Below, one piece after another: positions 7,418 to 15,510 of a stretch of DNA of 19,202 nt. This DNA is from an uncultured Ruminococcus sp. GTDB lineage: Bacteria > Bacillota > Clostridia > Oscillospirales > Ruminococcaceae. How positions within the stretch are numbered: the first letter of the stretch is position 1; each line of letters opens with the position of its first letter. A model generated the notes under the pieces. The model made no database searches. It saw only the letters and a program-made list of their open reading frames with translations, and was not told the DNA's origin. The stretch covers positions 1-19,202 of the forward strand of contig ONNL01000044.1 of NCBI GenBank assembly GCA_900319195.1. Direction: 5' to 3'. Position numbers and translations under genes: made by a program.

Positions 7418-7987
7418 TCAGTCGTTTTCCTCTTCTGTCTCAACGCCTGCAACAGCTGCTGCAATTTCCTCAGCCGTCTCGGGCTCTGCATCATTTTCGA
7501 GCTCGTCAACGCTCTCAGGCATTGAAGAGATGAGCTCGAGGTGGCTCTTATACATATCGAAGAGGCTCTTCTTGAAATCAGCTACCTGCTGCTGTGCCTC
7601 AATGAGAGCTTCCTTTTCTCTTGCAATTTCCTTGCGGTTCTGCTCCATAGCCTCCTGATGCTTTGTAGTAGCCTCAGCTTCCATTTCATCAGCCTTTGCC
7701 TTAGCCTCGGCAATTATCTGCTCTGCCTTTGCATTAGCCTCGTCGATGACCTGATGACCCTGCTTCTGTGCCCCGAGAAGAGCATCCTTGAGAGCGTCCT
7801 CGTCTTTCATATACTCACGAACCTTCTCAGCGAGTATCTGTATCTTGTTGTTGCTCTCAGCGCGCTCGCGCTCCATTTCGTCGAGCTCTGCCTCGAGCTG
7901 TGAGAAGAATTCGTCAATATCCTCCTGCTTATAGCCGAATGCAGCCTTTTCAAATCTCTTATTTCTGACATCTTTTGAAGTTATCAT
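7418..7987 (-). CDS. divIVA: DivIVA-domain protein (polar/septal scaffold)
   Basis: A 189-residue coiled-coil protein that senses curved membrane at poles and septa and recruits division and wall-synthesis factors. The N-terminal lipid-binding domain is clear (MITSKDVRNKRFEKAAFGYK, then EDIDEFF), followed by a long Glu/Ala/Lys-rich coiled coil (about 30-150) and an acidic tail full of Glu. The start ATG has a purine-rich GAGGTG upstream. It sits 12 nt after ylmH and just before ileS, exactly as in Bacillus, so it belongs to the division cluster. Assigned as DivIVA rather than GpsB by length and context. Confidence 0.93.
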   Translation of the reverse strand: MITSKDVRNKRFEKAAFGYKQEDIDEFFSQLEAELDEMERERAESNNKIQILAEKVREYMKDEDALKDALLGAQKQGHQVIDEANAKAEQIIAEAKAKADEMEAEATTKHQEAMEQNRKEIAREKEALIEAQQQVADFKKSLFDMYKSHLELISSMPESVDELENDAEPETAEEIAAAVAGVETEEEND

Positions 7988-7999
7988 TTCATTTCACCT

Positions 8000-8746
8000 C
8001 TAAATATATTTACGCATCCTTATGTGTATGCGTCCTTTTTTAGTCAAGCCGTCTATCCCCGAAAGGATGAATCTTCCGCTCCCTCTTATCGAGAGGACAT
8101 CCCCCTCACGCACCTCAGCCGAGACAGAGGTGACAGGAAAATGGTTTATCTCAACCTTTTCGGAGCGTATCAGCACCGAAGCTTTCTCACGGCTTATCCC
8201 TGCCGCAAGTCCGACAATGCAGTCGAGCCGCATTGAAGCGACAGTCCCGCCAATATCCTGAAACTTCTGTGCATTTTCGAGTCTGAACGGTTCGCTGTCC
8301 GTAATTTTCACGCCGACCCTGCCTATCTTGCTGACAGACGAGGTTATCGTCCTTGCTCCCACCTCAGTAACGAAGGTCTGTGCAACGCCGTCGCTCACAA
8401 CGATGTCGCCTATCACCTCGCGCTTGAGCTGCAAGGCCATGAACGAGCCGAGAAAATCACGGTGGGTAAGCTTATCTTCCTCGCGGAAGCTGAAGGTAAG
8501 GCATATCATGGGATAGCTCTCCGTGATATAGTCCCCGAGATAGTCCTCATATACGGCAAGCATTCTTCGTCGGGCATCCTCATACCCTCCCCAGAGCTTA
8601 AAGAGGAGCGCTCCGCAGTTTTTACCGCACCACTGCTGAGCCTCCGCGCACTGTCTCTCATCGAGAAAATGCGAAAAGACAGCACTGTCCCCTCTGCCGC
8701 ATCTTGTCACCATGTCCGAGAGCCTTGCCTCGAAAAGCTTGTCCAT
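8000..8746 (-). CDS. ylmH: YlmH-family S4-domain RNA-binding protein
   Basis: A 248-residue protein of the YlmH family found in the division cluster of Firmicutes and Cyanobacteria. The C-terminal S4 RNA-binding domain covers about 170-245 (RLDCIVGLAAGISREKA, then VREGDVLSIRGSGRF). In Bacillus, YlmH has been linked to rescue of stalled ribosomes and binds RNA; that is family knowledge, not read here. Its ATG overlaps the sepF stop codon by one base (TGATG), so the two are translationally coupled. Between it and sepF there is no room for ylmG, which is present in Bacillus. Confidence 0.9.
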   Translation of the reverse strand: MDKLFEARLSDMVTRCGRGDSAVFSHFLDERQCAEAQQWCGKNCGALLFKLWGGYEDARRRMLAVYEDYLGDYITESYPMICLTFSFREEDKLTHRDFLGSFMALQLKREVIGDIVVSDGVAQTFVTEVGARTITSSVSKIGRVGVKITDSEPFRLENAQKFQDIGGTVASMRLDCIVGLAAGISREKASVLIRSEKVEINHFPVTSVSAEVREGDVLSIRGSGRFILSGIDGLTKKGRIHIRMRKYI

Positions 8747-9192
8747 CAGATGAATACGCCGTTGTTTTCAAGCTCTCCGACAAGGTCCTCACCGATGAAT
8801 CCTACGTTGTAGGGAGTGATGATGTATGTGAGGTTTGCAACAGGCTTGAGGCTTCCGCCGTTAGCGTAAGCAACACCTACGAGGAAGTCGATTATTCTTC
8901 TCTTGTTCTCGGGAGAAGCTGTCTCAAGGTTGAGAACGACTGTCTTCTTAGCGATAAGGTGGTCAGCTATCTGCTTAGCGTCTGTGAAAGCCGAGGGCTT
9001 TACGAGAACTCCCTGAAGCTGTGCAGTTGTCTGGATATTTACGACCTTGTTTCTTCTGCCGATTCCGCCGCCCTCGTTGCCCGAAGGCTCATCGTCCTGC
9101 ATTCCGCGCTCATGGCGGACAGGTGTATCTGTCGGATCGTCCTCGTCCTCAGGTGCAAAGAAAAAGTCCTTGATTCCATCGAAAAGTTTCAT
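8746..9192 (-). CDS. sepF: SepF cell-division protein
   Basis: A 148-residue cytoplasmic protein that binds FtsZ filaments and tethers them to the membrane at the septum. The N-terminal amphipathic helix MKLFDGIKDFFF is the expected membrane anchor, followed by an acidic, Gly-rich linker (about 14-45) and the globular SepF/DUF552 core (about 50-145), with KTVVLNLE and RRIIDFLVGVAYANGG as landmarks. GGAG lies 6 nt upstream of the ATG. It follows ylmE after a 93-nt gap, the largest gap in the division cluster, in which I found no convincing promoter. Confidence 0.94.
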   Translation of the reverse strand: MKLFDGIKDFFFAPEDEDDPTDTPVRHERGMQDDEPSGNEGGGIGRRNKVVNIQTTAQLQGVLVKPSAFTDAKQIADHLIAKKTVVLNLETASPENKRRIIDFLVGVAYANGGSLKPVANLTYIITPYNVGFIGEDLVGELENNGVFI

Positions 9193-9285
9193 GTTTTACT
9201 CCATTCCCCGCATTCACATATTTTATTTTTTGTTTTCGGCGTACAGAGCTAATGCGGAATGCTCTGCCGCCCGCTTAGGTTATCG

Positions 9286-9987
9286 TTATTTCTTGCTGTA
9301 ATCTCTTGCTCCGAAAAGTCCCGTGCCGATACGCACGATAGTTGCACCGTGTTCGATTGCCTGAACATAGTCCCCCGTCATGCCCATTGAAAGCGTATCC
9401 ATTGAAACGCCCTCACGGTTTTCGGACTTTATGCGGTCAAACAGCTCCTCCATGCGTCCGAGAAAGACATCGCTCTCCGACGGCGGCGGAATTGTCATAA
9501 GTCCGCGTATACGGACATTTTCAAGCTGTGAGACTTCGTCGAGAAGAGCATCGAGTCCCTCGGGTGCAACACCGCTTTTGGACTCCTCTCCGCCGATATT
9601 CACCTCACAGAGTATATCCATTACCCTGCCGTGTGTCTTTGCGAGCCTGTCTATCTCGCGGGCAAGCTTAAAGCTGTCCACCGACTGTATCATACTCACC
9701 TTGTCGATGATGTACTTCACCTTGTTTGTCTGGAGATGACCAATGATGTGCACCTCCGCGCTCTTGTCGTAAGCCTCCTCCTTCGAGAGATACTCCTGTA
9801 CCCTGTTTTCTCCGAGGAGCCCCACTCCGAGCTCTATCGCGTGATTCACTGCCTCGGGTGCGACCGTTTTCGTCACTGCCATGAGCCTTACACTCTCGGG
9901 CGACCTGCCGCTCCTTGAAAGTGCTCCGCTGAAGTTATCCCTTATTCTTTTAAGATTGTCGTCAATATAGCCAAACTCACTTCTCAT
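9286..9987 (-). CDS. ylmE: YggS/YlmE-family pyridoxal-phosphate homeostasis protein
   Basis: A 233-residue single-domain PLP-binding protein related to the barrel of alanine racemase. It buffers pyridoxal phosphate and amino-acid pools. The PLP-lysine is K40 in MAVTKTV; further family blocks are LGENRVQE, HIIGHLQTNKVKY and a C-terminal RIGTGLFGAR that binds the phosphate. The ATG at 9987 is preferred over the TTG at 10005; it overlaps the upstream gene's end by 11 nt and has AGGTG about 9 nt away. Position next to sepF is as in Bacillus. Confidence 0.9.
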   Translation of the reverse strand: MRSEFGYIDDNLKRIRDNFSGALSRSGRSPESVRLMAVTKTVAPEAVNHAIELGVGLLGENRVQEYLSKEEAYDKSAEVHIIGHLQTNKVKYIIDKVSMIQSVDSFKLAREIDRLAKTHGRVMDILCEVNIGGEESKSGVAPEGLDALLDEVSQLENVRIRGLMTIPPPSESDVFLGRMEELFDRIKSENREGVSMDTLSMGMTGDYVQAIEHGATIVRIGTGLFGARDYSKK

Positions 9988-11242
9988 CCTTATCAACACC
10001 TTCAATCAAAATATCGTCATAAAGTGTGAGATAGCTGCCGTCGTCATCGTGTATCTTCGAGAGAACGTAGTCATTGCCCTCATAGATAACGTCGATCTTC
10101 TTGAATTCGACCTTTTCTCCCTTGAGGATATAAACGCCCTTGTAATTGGCGCTCATCTCAGTTTCCTTTCCGTTTGCGTCAGTGGTCTTTTCAGTGATAT
10201 TCTCAAACCTTATCGCCTCACGAGGCACCTTATAGCCTCGGTAATCACCCTTGATAAGCTCAATGGGCTCCGAGCGGTGCTGAACGAGGTCATAGTCGAA
10301 CTGACTGCACGAAAGAATGATTATACTGTGTGAGGGGTCTCCCTCATCACGAATATCGTAAATTTCCGCCTCATATACTTTATCTGAGGATTCGGGCTTT
10401 ATCTTGACATAGTCGCCCGCGGAATAGTTTTTAAGCCTGTTGTCAACAACTCCCGCGAGGTACCAGCAATATCCGTCGATAAGCTTGCCGACTATCGTAG
10501 GATCATCGAGCTTGTTATCGGCAATGCCCTCAAGCTGTGAGATAGTGAGCGTATCAAGGCTCGAGCTTGACAGCGTGCTCTCATAGCCGTCGCAGTAGCT
10601 TACGAAGTATGCTGCCCTGTCCGACTTTATGGTCTCATTCGGAGCGACGGACTGCTGTCTGAGCTCCGTGAGCTTTGCATTTATATCGGCTATCTGCTGG
10701 TCGAAGCCTTCGACCCCGTCGGTAATTATCTGATAGGTGCTCATCTCGACAAGAAGTGTCTCACTGACATCCTCAAGCGCGTCGAGGTCGTTCGTATCCC
10801 GACAGTAGATGAGATTTCGGTAATCCTCTTCTATCTTGTCCGAGAGATCCGCAGGCTGTGCGGATTCGAGCGTACCGGGGTTCTGTATCTTCTGAAGTAT
10901 GTCAAGCTGTGCCTCAAGCTCTTTTATCTGCCTTTTTAGGCTTATCTGAGCTCCGTCGCTGTATACCTCCGCGACAGTGCTGCCGTTGCCGAGCTTTCCG
11001 CCGTCCGCAACGTTATAGCTGAGGCTGCCGACACCGCTGTATGAGAGCGGTATCTCGTCCCTGATAAAGACACCCTTGAACTCCTCCGAGGAGGTAGCCT
11101 CCGCGATAAGAGCGCTATTCGTCTTGCTCTCCTTATTTCTGAAGTTGTATATACCGCTAACAAAAATAACGAGGAACAGGATCAGCACGACATTTCTGAG
11201 GATAATTACAACAAGGCTGCTTTCAGTTCTGTTGAAGCGCAT
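9977..11242 (-). CDS. HlyD-like membrane-anchored adaptor protein
   Basis: A 421-residue protein with one N-terminal membrane helix (about 11-31) and an extracellular body. A lipoyl-like half is visible at about 62-95 (YNVADGGKLGNGSTVAEVY), then a coiled coil (about 97-200) and a beta-rich C-terminal part with an RGYKVPREAIRFEN block like those of membrane-fusion proteins. It therefore resembles HlyD/MFP adaptors, but it lies in the division cluster with no ABC transporter partner in view. Such proteins occur in Clostridia near ylmE and sepF; the function is not established as far as I know. It starts 8 nt after hfq, with only a weak ribosome binding site. Confidence 0.75.
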   Translation of the reverse strand: MRFNRTESSLVVIILRNVVLILFLVIFVSGIYNFRNKESKTNSALIAEATSSEEFKGVFIRDEIPLSYSGVGSLSYNVADGGKLGNGSTVAEVYSDGAQISLKRQIKELEAQLDILQKIQNPGTLESAQPADLSDKIEEDYRNLIYCRDTNDLDALEDVSETLLVEMSTYQIITDGVEGFDQQIADINAKLTELRQQSVAPNETIKSDRAAYFVSYCDGYESTLSSSSLDTLTISQLEGIADNKLDDPTIVGKLIDGYCWYLAGVVDNRLKNYSAGDYVKIKPESSDKVYEAEIYDIRDEGDPSHSIIILSCSQFDYDLVQHRSEPIELIKGDYRGYKVPREAIRFENITEKTTDANGKETEMSANYKGVYILKGEKVEFKKIDVIYEGNDYVLSKIHDDDGSYLTLYDDILIEGVDKDEK

Positions 11243-11250
11243 ATCCCTGA

Positions 11251-11490
11251 TTATTCAGCCTTTTCAGAAGCGTCAAGGATAGAAACGGCTCTTGCGGGGA
11301 TAATTGTCGAGATAGCGTGCTTATATACAAGCTGCTGCTTGCCGTCACAATCGAAAATTGCCACATAGCTGTCAAAGCCTCTCACCATGCCCTTGAACTG
11401 AAATCCGTTCGTGAGGATAATGGTAACAGGTATCTTATCTTTTCTGCACTGATTCAGGAACACATCCTGAAGGTTTATCGTCTTGTTCAT
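11251..11490 (-). CDS. hfq: Hfq RNA chaperone
   Basis: A 79-residue Sm-like protein that forms a hexameric ring and pairs small RNAs with mRNAs. Residues typical of the family are the N-terminal NLQD (Q8), the Sm1 block KIPVTIILTNGFQFKGMVRGFD (18-40) and the Sm2 block YKHAIS (56-61). The start is the second ATG: AGGAG lies 7 nt upstream of it, whereas it would sit 1 nt from the first ATG (11496). The gene follows miaA, the usual order in bacteria. Short C-terminus, as in most Firmicutes. Confidence 0.95.
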   Translation of the reverse strand: MNKTINLQDVFLNQCRKDKIPVTIILTNGFQFKGMVRGFDSYVAIFDCDGKQQLVYKHAISTIIPARAVSILDASEKAE

Positions 11491-11559
11491 ACACATTCTC
11501 CTGTCTCTGTGATTATGTAAAGCTCAGACTCCGTGAGGTCTCAGAATTACACACAATAC

Positions 11560-11588
11560 ATTATATCATAGTTTTGAATATTTTTCTA
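11560..11588 (-). promoter_or_regulatory. Candidate hfq promoter inside the miaA 3' end
   Basis: Minus-strand TATAAT (11560-11565) is preceded by TGA, which is the miaA stop codon itself, giving an extended -10 (TGn-TATAAT). A weak -35 TAGAAA (11583-11588, 4 of 6 matches) lies 17 bp upstream. The start site would fall about 60 nt before hfq, leaving a short leader that holds the repeated word CTGAG. Confidence 0.55.
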
Positions 11589-12513
11589 TATATTTTTCAG
11601 AAATTTCTGAAATTTCATCTTTTTTATTAATTTCGTCCAAAAATACCCACCTGATACGGTCATTTTTTCGGAACCATGTCAACTGACGCTTGGCATAATG
11701 CCGCGTTTCCTGTTTTATTTTGTCAATACATTCTACCAATGGCATTTTGCCCTCAAAGTACGGGATAAGCTCCTTATAGCCGATAGCGTTTGCCGCGGTC
11801 TGCATTCCGCTTGCCTGCCAAAGCTCCCGTGCCTCCTCGATAAGTCCCCTCTCGACCATGATGTCCACGCGCCTGTCGATACGGTCATAGAGCTTCTGCC
11901 TGTCGCGGTATGTAAGTCCTATCATCAGCGTATCATAGGGACTTTCCTCTGTTCTGCTCTCAGCCTTCAGCTCCGAGAATCTGCGCCCCGTAACGTGACA
12001 CACCTCAAGAGCACGTATCACACGCACGAGATTGTTCGGGTGTATCGAAGCGGCGGCAGTCGGGTCGATGTCGACAAGTCGGCTGTGCAGAGCCTCATTC
12101 CCGTGCTCCCTCGCAAAGCTGTACAGCTCCTCACGGTACTTCTCATCACTTCCGCCATCGGAGAATTTCACGTTGTCAAGGAGCGAGTCGATGTAAAGTC
12201 CCGTACCGCCGACTACTATCGGCAGTTTTCCGCGGCTGAGAATGTCCGAGATACAGCCATTTGCGAGCTTCACATAGTCCGCGGCGCTGAACTTCACGCT
12301 CCTGTCGAGAAAGCCTATGAGGTGGTGCGGTATTCCCTGCATCTCCTCCTCGGACGGCTTTGCGGAGGCGATGTCCATACCCTTGTATATCTGCATGGAA
12401 TCGGCAGATACGACCTCTCCGCCGTGCCGCTTCGCAAGCTCGACTCCGAGCGCGGTCTTGCCCGAAGCCGTCGGACCGACCACAGCAAGCACAAAAGGCT
12501 TATTTTCGGGCAT
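11566..12513 (-). CDS. miaA: tRNA dimethylallyltransferase
   Basis: A 315-residue enzyme that adds a dimethylallyl group to A37 of tRNAs reading UNN codons, the first step toward ms2i6A. Landmarks are the P-loop GPTASGKT (13-20), SADSMQIYKGMDI (37-49), IPHHLIGF, and GGTGLYIDSLL around residue 103. The start has GAGGAG 7 nt upstream. It overlaps the end of a small upstream ORF by 14 nt. In many bacteria miaA stands between mutL and hfq, as here. The stop codon doubles as part of a candidate hfq promoter. Confidence 0.95.
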   Translation of the reverse strand: MPENKPFVLAVVGPTASGKTALGVELAKRHGGEVVSADSMQIYKGMDIASAKPSEEEMQGIPHHLIGFLDRSVKFSAADYVKLANGCISDILSRGKLPIVVGGTGLYIDSLLDNVKFSDGGSDEKYREELYSFAREHGNEALHSRLVDIDPTAAASIHPNNLVRVIRALEVCHVTGRRFSELKAESRTEESPYDTLMIGLTYRDRQKLYDRIDRRVDIMVERGLIEEARELWQASGMQTAANAIGYKELIPYFEGKMPLVECIDKIKQETRHYAKRQLTWFRKNDRIRWVFLDEINKKDEISEISEKYIEKYSKL

Positions 12514-12670
12514 TTTTCTTCTCCTCTCTGTTTATCCTCCTGTTTATCAGCTTGTGAGCGATGAGCGTGATGATGGCAGTCATGAGCAGTCCTGCCGCAA
12601 GCAGGGCTACAGGCAGCCAGAAGATCCCCTCGATTATCGACATAAAGCTCGGACTAAGTAATACAGCCAT
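12500..12670 (-). CDS. Small single-helix membrane protein (56 aa)
   Basis: An ORF of 56 codons begins directly after the mutL TAA (TAA then ATG) with GGAGG about 6 nt upstream inside the mutL end, a strong ribosome binding site. It encodes MAVLLSPSFMSIIEGIFWLP, then a hydrophobic helix (about 17-38) and a basic tail LINRRINREEKKNARK. The stop lies 14 nt inside miaA, so it is tightly placed in the operon. The basic tail suggests the C-terminus stays in the cytoplasm. I recognise no family. It is too short for typical cutoffs. Confidence 0.65.
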   Translation of the reverse strand: MAVLLSPSFMSIIEGIFWLPVALLAAGLLMTAIITLIAHKLINRRINREEKKNARK

Positions 12671-14728
12671 TTATGCCCTCCCGAACTGGTGCTCGATATT
12701 GGACTTGCTCATCGTGAACATAACAGGTCTGCCGTGCGGACAGTGGCGGATACGCTCGTCCGTCCATACCTGCTCCACGAGCTTTTTCAGCTCCGTCACG
12801 TCGTTGTCGTCGTTGCCCTTTATCGCCGCCTTGCACGCCATTGTGTGCAGCATATCGTCGAGGATATGCGGCTGTGGGTCGTGGCGGAAAAGTCTCAGAT
12901 TTTCGGCAATTTCCGAGATTATCTCCTCGATGTCGAGCTCTATCACGAAGGTGGGGACTGCCGTTGCAATGACGCACGGTCGCTCCGAGAGGTCAAACGT
13001 GAAGCCGAGGTCGGCAAGGAGCTCCGTGTTGCTCTCTATCGCGCTGAATTCCTCGTTCGTCAGCAGCACCTTTACCCCGTTCATGAGCATCTGCGAGTAC
13101 TGTCGGCAGTTACGCGCCCTCATTTCCTCAAAGAGAATGCGCTCGTGAGCGGCGTGCTTGTCTATCATTATGACATTATTGTCTATCTCTGCGATCACAT
13201 ACGTCTTGAACGCCTCCCCGATTATGCGTATCTCGGGCTTTGCAGGCGCTTCGGGGACTGTCTGTACAGGCTCGGGAGCTCTCTCGAAGGACTTCGTGCT
13301 GATGTAGCTGAATCCCTCGATTTTTTCGTCCTTTACGGGCTCAGCCACAGTCTCGGGTACTGCGGCAGTAGTCGGCGTTGCAGGCTCGTCATAGCGGACA
13401 GGCTCTATTTCGGCAGTTTCGTACTCCTCGTCGGGTGCATCGGCAGTCGGCGCAGGCTTCGGGACATAGGCGGCAGGCTGTGCATTATCGGTCACAGGAG
13501 CAGTCTCCGCGTATGGTCTTTCCTCGACAGCGGCAGGCTGAGGTGTCACCGTCGGCTTATTTTCGGGGACTGTCTGCGGTGCTGAGGCAGGTGACGCCTG
13601 CGGACTGACATCGGGAGCTGCCGTCCTCTCGATACTTGCTATCTCCGAAACAGGCGTAAACAGCGACGGCTGGACATACTCCTCCTCGGGTTTTTTAGTC
13701 CAGTCCTGCGGCGGCTTGAGCTGAAATTCGTAGATGAGTCCGTCGTTCATCATCGCATTCTTCACCGCAAAGAATATCGCGTCCGAGACATTTTTCTCGT
13801 TCGTGAAGCGCACCTCGGCTTTTGTCGGGTGGATATTCACGTCCATGTCCGCGGGCGGCAGGTCTATCAGCATGACACACGCAGGAAATTTCCCTGTCAT
13901 TATCATATTCGTGTACGCATTTTCAAGCGCCGCGGAGCAAAGCCTTGACCGCACATAGCGGCCGTTCACGAAAAAATTCTGGAATGCGCGGTTGTTCTTG
14001 GAATACAGCGGCTTCACGGTATATCCGCCGACGTGCACTCCGTTGTAGTCATAGTCCATGGGGATAAGGTCACGGACAAAGTCGCGTCCGTAGACCGCAT
14101 ATATCGCGGAGTACAGCTCTCCATCGCCGCTCGAGGTGAACTCCGTGCGGTTGTCGCGTATCATGCGGAAGGATATTGACGGGTGGGACATGGTTATCTT
14201 CTGCATTATCTGACTGACCGCGTTTGCCTCGGTAACGTCGCGCTTCATGAACTTGCGGCGTGCAGGGACATTGTAAAACAGGTCGCGGATTATGAGAGTA
14301 GTGCCGTCGGGACAGCCTCCGCGCTCGTGCATAGTCTCAACGCTGCCCTCGATACCGTATATCGTGCCATAGGTCTCGTCCCTGAGCTTAGTCATGACCT
14401 CGACCTTTGAGACAGCCGCAACAGAGGCAAGAGCCTCCCCTCTGAATCCGAGTGTGCCTATTGTTTCAAGGTCGGTCTTTTCGGATATCTTGCTTGTGGC
14501 ATGACGAAGAAAAGCTGTCGGGACATCATCAAACGCCATTCCGCAGCCGTCGTCGGTAACGCGCATATAAGTCGTGCCGCCGTTTTTTATCTCGACGGTG
14601 ATGTGACGCGCTCCCGAATCTATTGAATTTTCCACAAGCTCCTTGATAACGGAGGACGGTCTTTCAATGACCTCTCCTGCCGCTATAAGCTCGGAGACCT
14701 CTTTGCTCAGTACATTGATATGCGGCAT
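12671..14728 (-). CDS. mutL: DNA mismatch repair protein MutL (endonuclease type)
   Basis: A 685-residue mismatch-repair protein that couples MutS to strand removal. The N-terminal GHKL ATPase is complete: ELVENSIDSGA (30-40), DDGCGM (59-64), GFRGEAL (94-100) and the following transducer domain to about 330. A Pro/Ala/Glu-rich linker (about 340-495) carries QPSLF (353-357), a good match to a sliding-clamp motif. The C-terminal domain has the metal endonuclease motif DKHAAHERILFE (523-534), ACKAAIKG and CPHGRP (663-668), so it nicks DNA itself, as expected where no MutH exists. AAGGAG lies 7 nt upstream of the ATG. Confidence 0.97.
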   Translation of the reverse strand: MPHINVLSKEVSELIAAGEVIERPSSVIKELVENSIDSGARHITVEIKNGGTTYMRVTDDGCGMAFDDVPTAFLRHATSKISEKTDLETIGTLGFRGEALASVAAVSKVEVMTKLRDETYGTIYGIEGSVETMHERGGCPDGTTLIIRDLFYNVPARRKFMKRDVTEANAVSQIMQKITMSHPSISFRMIRDNRTEFTSSGDGELYSAIYAVYGRDFVRDLIPMDYDYNGVHVGGYTVKPLYSKNNRAFQNFFVNGRYVRSRLCSAALENAYTNMIMTGKFPACVMLIDLPPADMDVNIHPTKAEVRFTNEKNVSDAIFFAVKNAMMNDGLIYEFQLKPPQDWTKKPEEEYVQPSLFTPVSEIASIERTAAPDVSPQASPASAPQTVPENKPTVTPQPAAVEERPYAETAPVTDNAQPAAYVPKPAPTADAPDEEYETAEIEPVRYDEPATPTTAAVPETVAEPVKDEKIEGFSYISTKSFERAPEPVQTVPEAPAKPEIRIIGEAFKTYVIAEIDNNVIMIDKHAAHERILFEEMRARNCRQYSQMLMNGVKVLLTNEEFSAIESNTELLADLGFTFDLSERPCVIATAVPTFVIELDIEEIISEIAENLRLFRHDPQPHILDDMLHTMACKAAIKGNDDNDVTELKKLVEQVWTDERIRHCPHGRPVMFTMSKSNIEHQFGRA

Positions 14729-14752
14729 TTCCGCACTCCTTTCATTTTCTGC

Positions 14753-15073
14753 TTAAAGTCCCAGTATTGTAAAGTATCCGCACTCCTCAAGAGCGTCAAG
14801 CGCCCACTGTGCAGCCTCTGCGATGACCTGTGCTGTATCACCCTCTGCGGAGGTGAGTATACGCTCCCACTGCTCTGCGGATACGACCGATATGCCGTAT
14901 TTTGAATAGCCCGGTATCTGCTCGCGGAGAAGCCTTCCGAGTCCCGAGTCCCTCATAGTATCGTCGTCGATGTAGAGTGAGGAATCGCTCCAGAATTTGC
15001 TGTCCCATTTGCCTCGGTAGAATTCGTGCCAGTCCGTACCCTCTATCTCGTCCTTAGTTTTGAAGTAGTTCAC
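14753..15073 (-). CDS. Unrecognised small protein (106 aa) upstream of mutL
   Basis: I do not recognise the family. The protein looks soluble, with an N-terminal part rich in charged and aromatic residues (VNYFKTKDEIEGTDWHEF, YRGKWDSKFW) and a helical C-terminal part ending EAAQWALDALEECGYFTIL. Start choice: an ATG at 15088 has no ribosome binding site, whereas an AGGAGG immediately after the previous gene's stop codon lies 6 nt before the GTG at 15073. I prefer the GTG; the ATG version would be 111 residues. It stands 24 nt before mutL and in a chain with two other small genes, so it may be co-expressed with mutL. Confidence 0.6.
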   Translation of the reverse strand: MNYFKTKDEIEGTDWHEFYRGKWDSKFWSDSSLYIDDDTMRDSGLGRLLREQIPGYSKYGISVVSAEQWERILTSAEGDTAQVIAEAAQWALDALEECGYFTILGL

Positions 15074-15084
15074 GCCATACCTCC

Positions 15085-15510
15085 TCATTCAGAAGAATAC
15101 CTGTTGAGTGCAGCAGCGAGTCCTCTCGCATTCTGCTGCTGCTCGGGGAATTCCGCTCCGACAACATTCTCAAGGAATTGAAGCCTGCACTTGATCTTCT
15201 TATTTTCAGACCTTGTCTGTATTTCCACCCTATAGCCCTTCAGGAGCACTATCTCGCGTATCTTCACCTTTATGATGCTCGCAAGCGGCACTCTTTCGAG
15301 AATAGGCTTGCCCGAGAATGTGCCTGCAAGGTCATATCTCACTATCAGCAGATATGCGCCCGATATTGCCGCATAGCCTGTCGTGAATGCTCCAGACGAA
15401 AACAGTCCCTTTGACACCGCAGATGTGCAGTATACAGGGTACTCAAAGCTCTCACCGAACAACTCGAGCTGCTCCCTCATTATCTCATCACTGAACTTCA
15501 CCATGCTCAT
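15085..15510 (-). CDS. Unrecognised protein (141 aa), possible PH-like fold
   Basis: A 141-residue protein without signal peptide or membrane helix. After a helical start (residues 6-18) there is a run of short beta-like segments (GYAAISGAYLLIVRYDL, ERVPLASIIKVKIREIV, GYRVEIQTR, KIKCRLQF) and a closing helix (QQQNARGLAAALNRYS). This order resembles small bacterial PH/GRAM-like domains, but that is inference from pattern only. The ATG overlaps the previous gene's TGA (ATGA), so the two are coupled. GGAG lies 10 nt upstream. Confidence 0.6.
   Translation of the reverse strand: MSMVKFSDEIMREQLELFGESFEYPVYCTSAVSKGLFSSGAFTTGYAAISGAYLLIVRYDLAGTFSGKPILERVPLASIIKVKIREIVLLKGYRVEIQTRSENKKIKCRLQFLENVVGAEFPEQQQNARGLAAALNRYSSE

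Noticed and set aside
9237..9272. A hairpin between ylmE and sepF with a T-rich stretch nearby
   Set aside because: The T-rich stretch is A-rich in the minus-strand transcript, so it cannot be a terminator for these genes.
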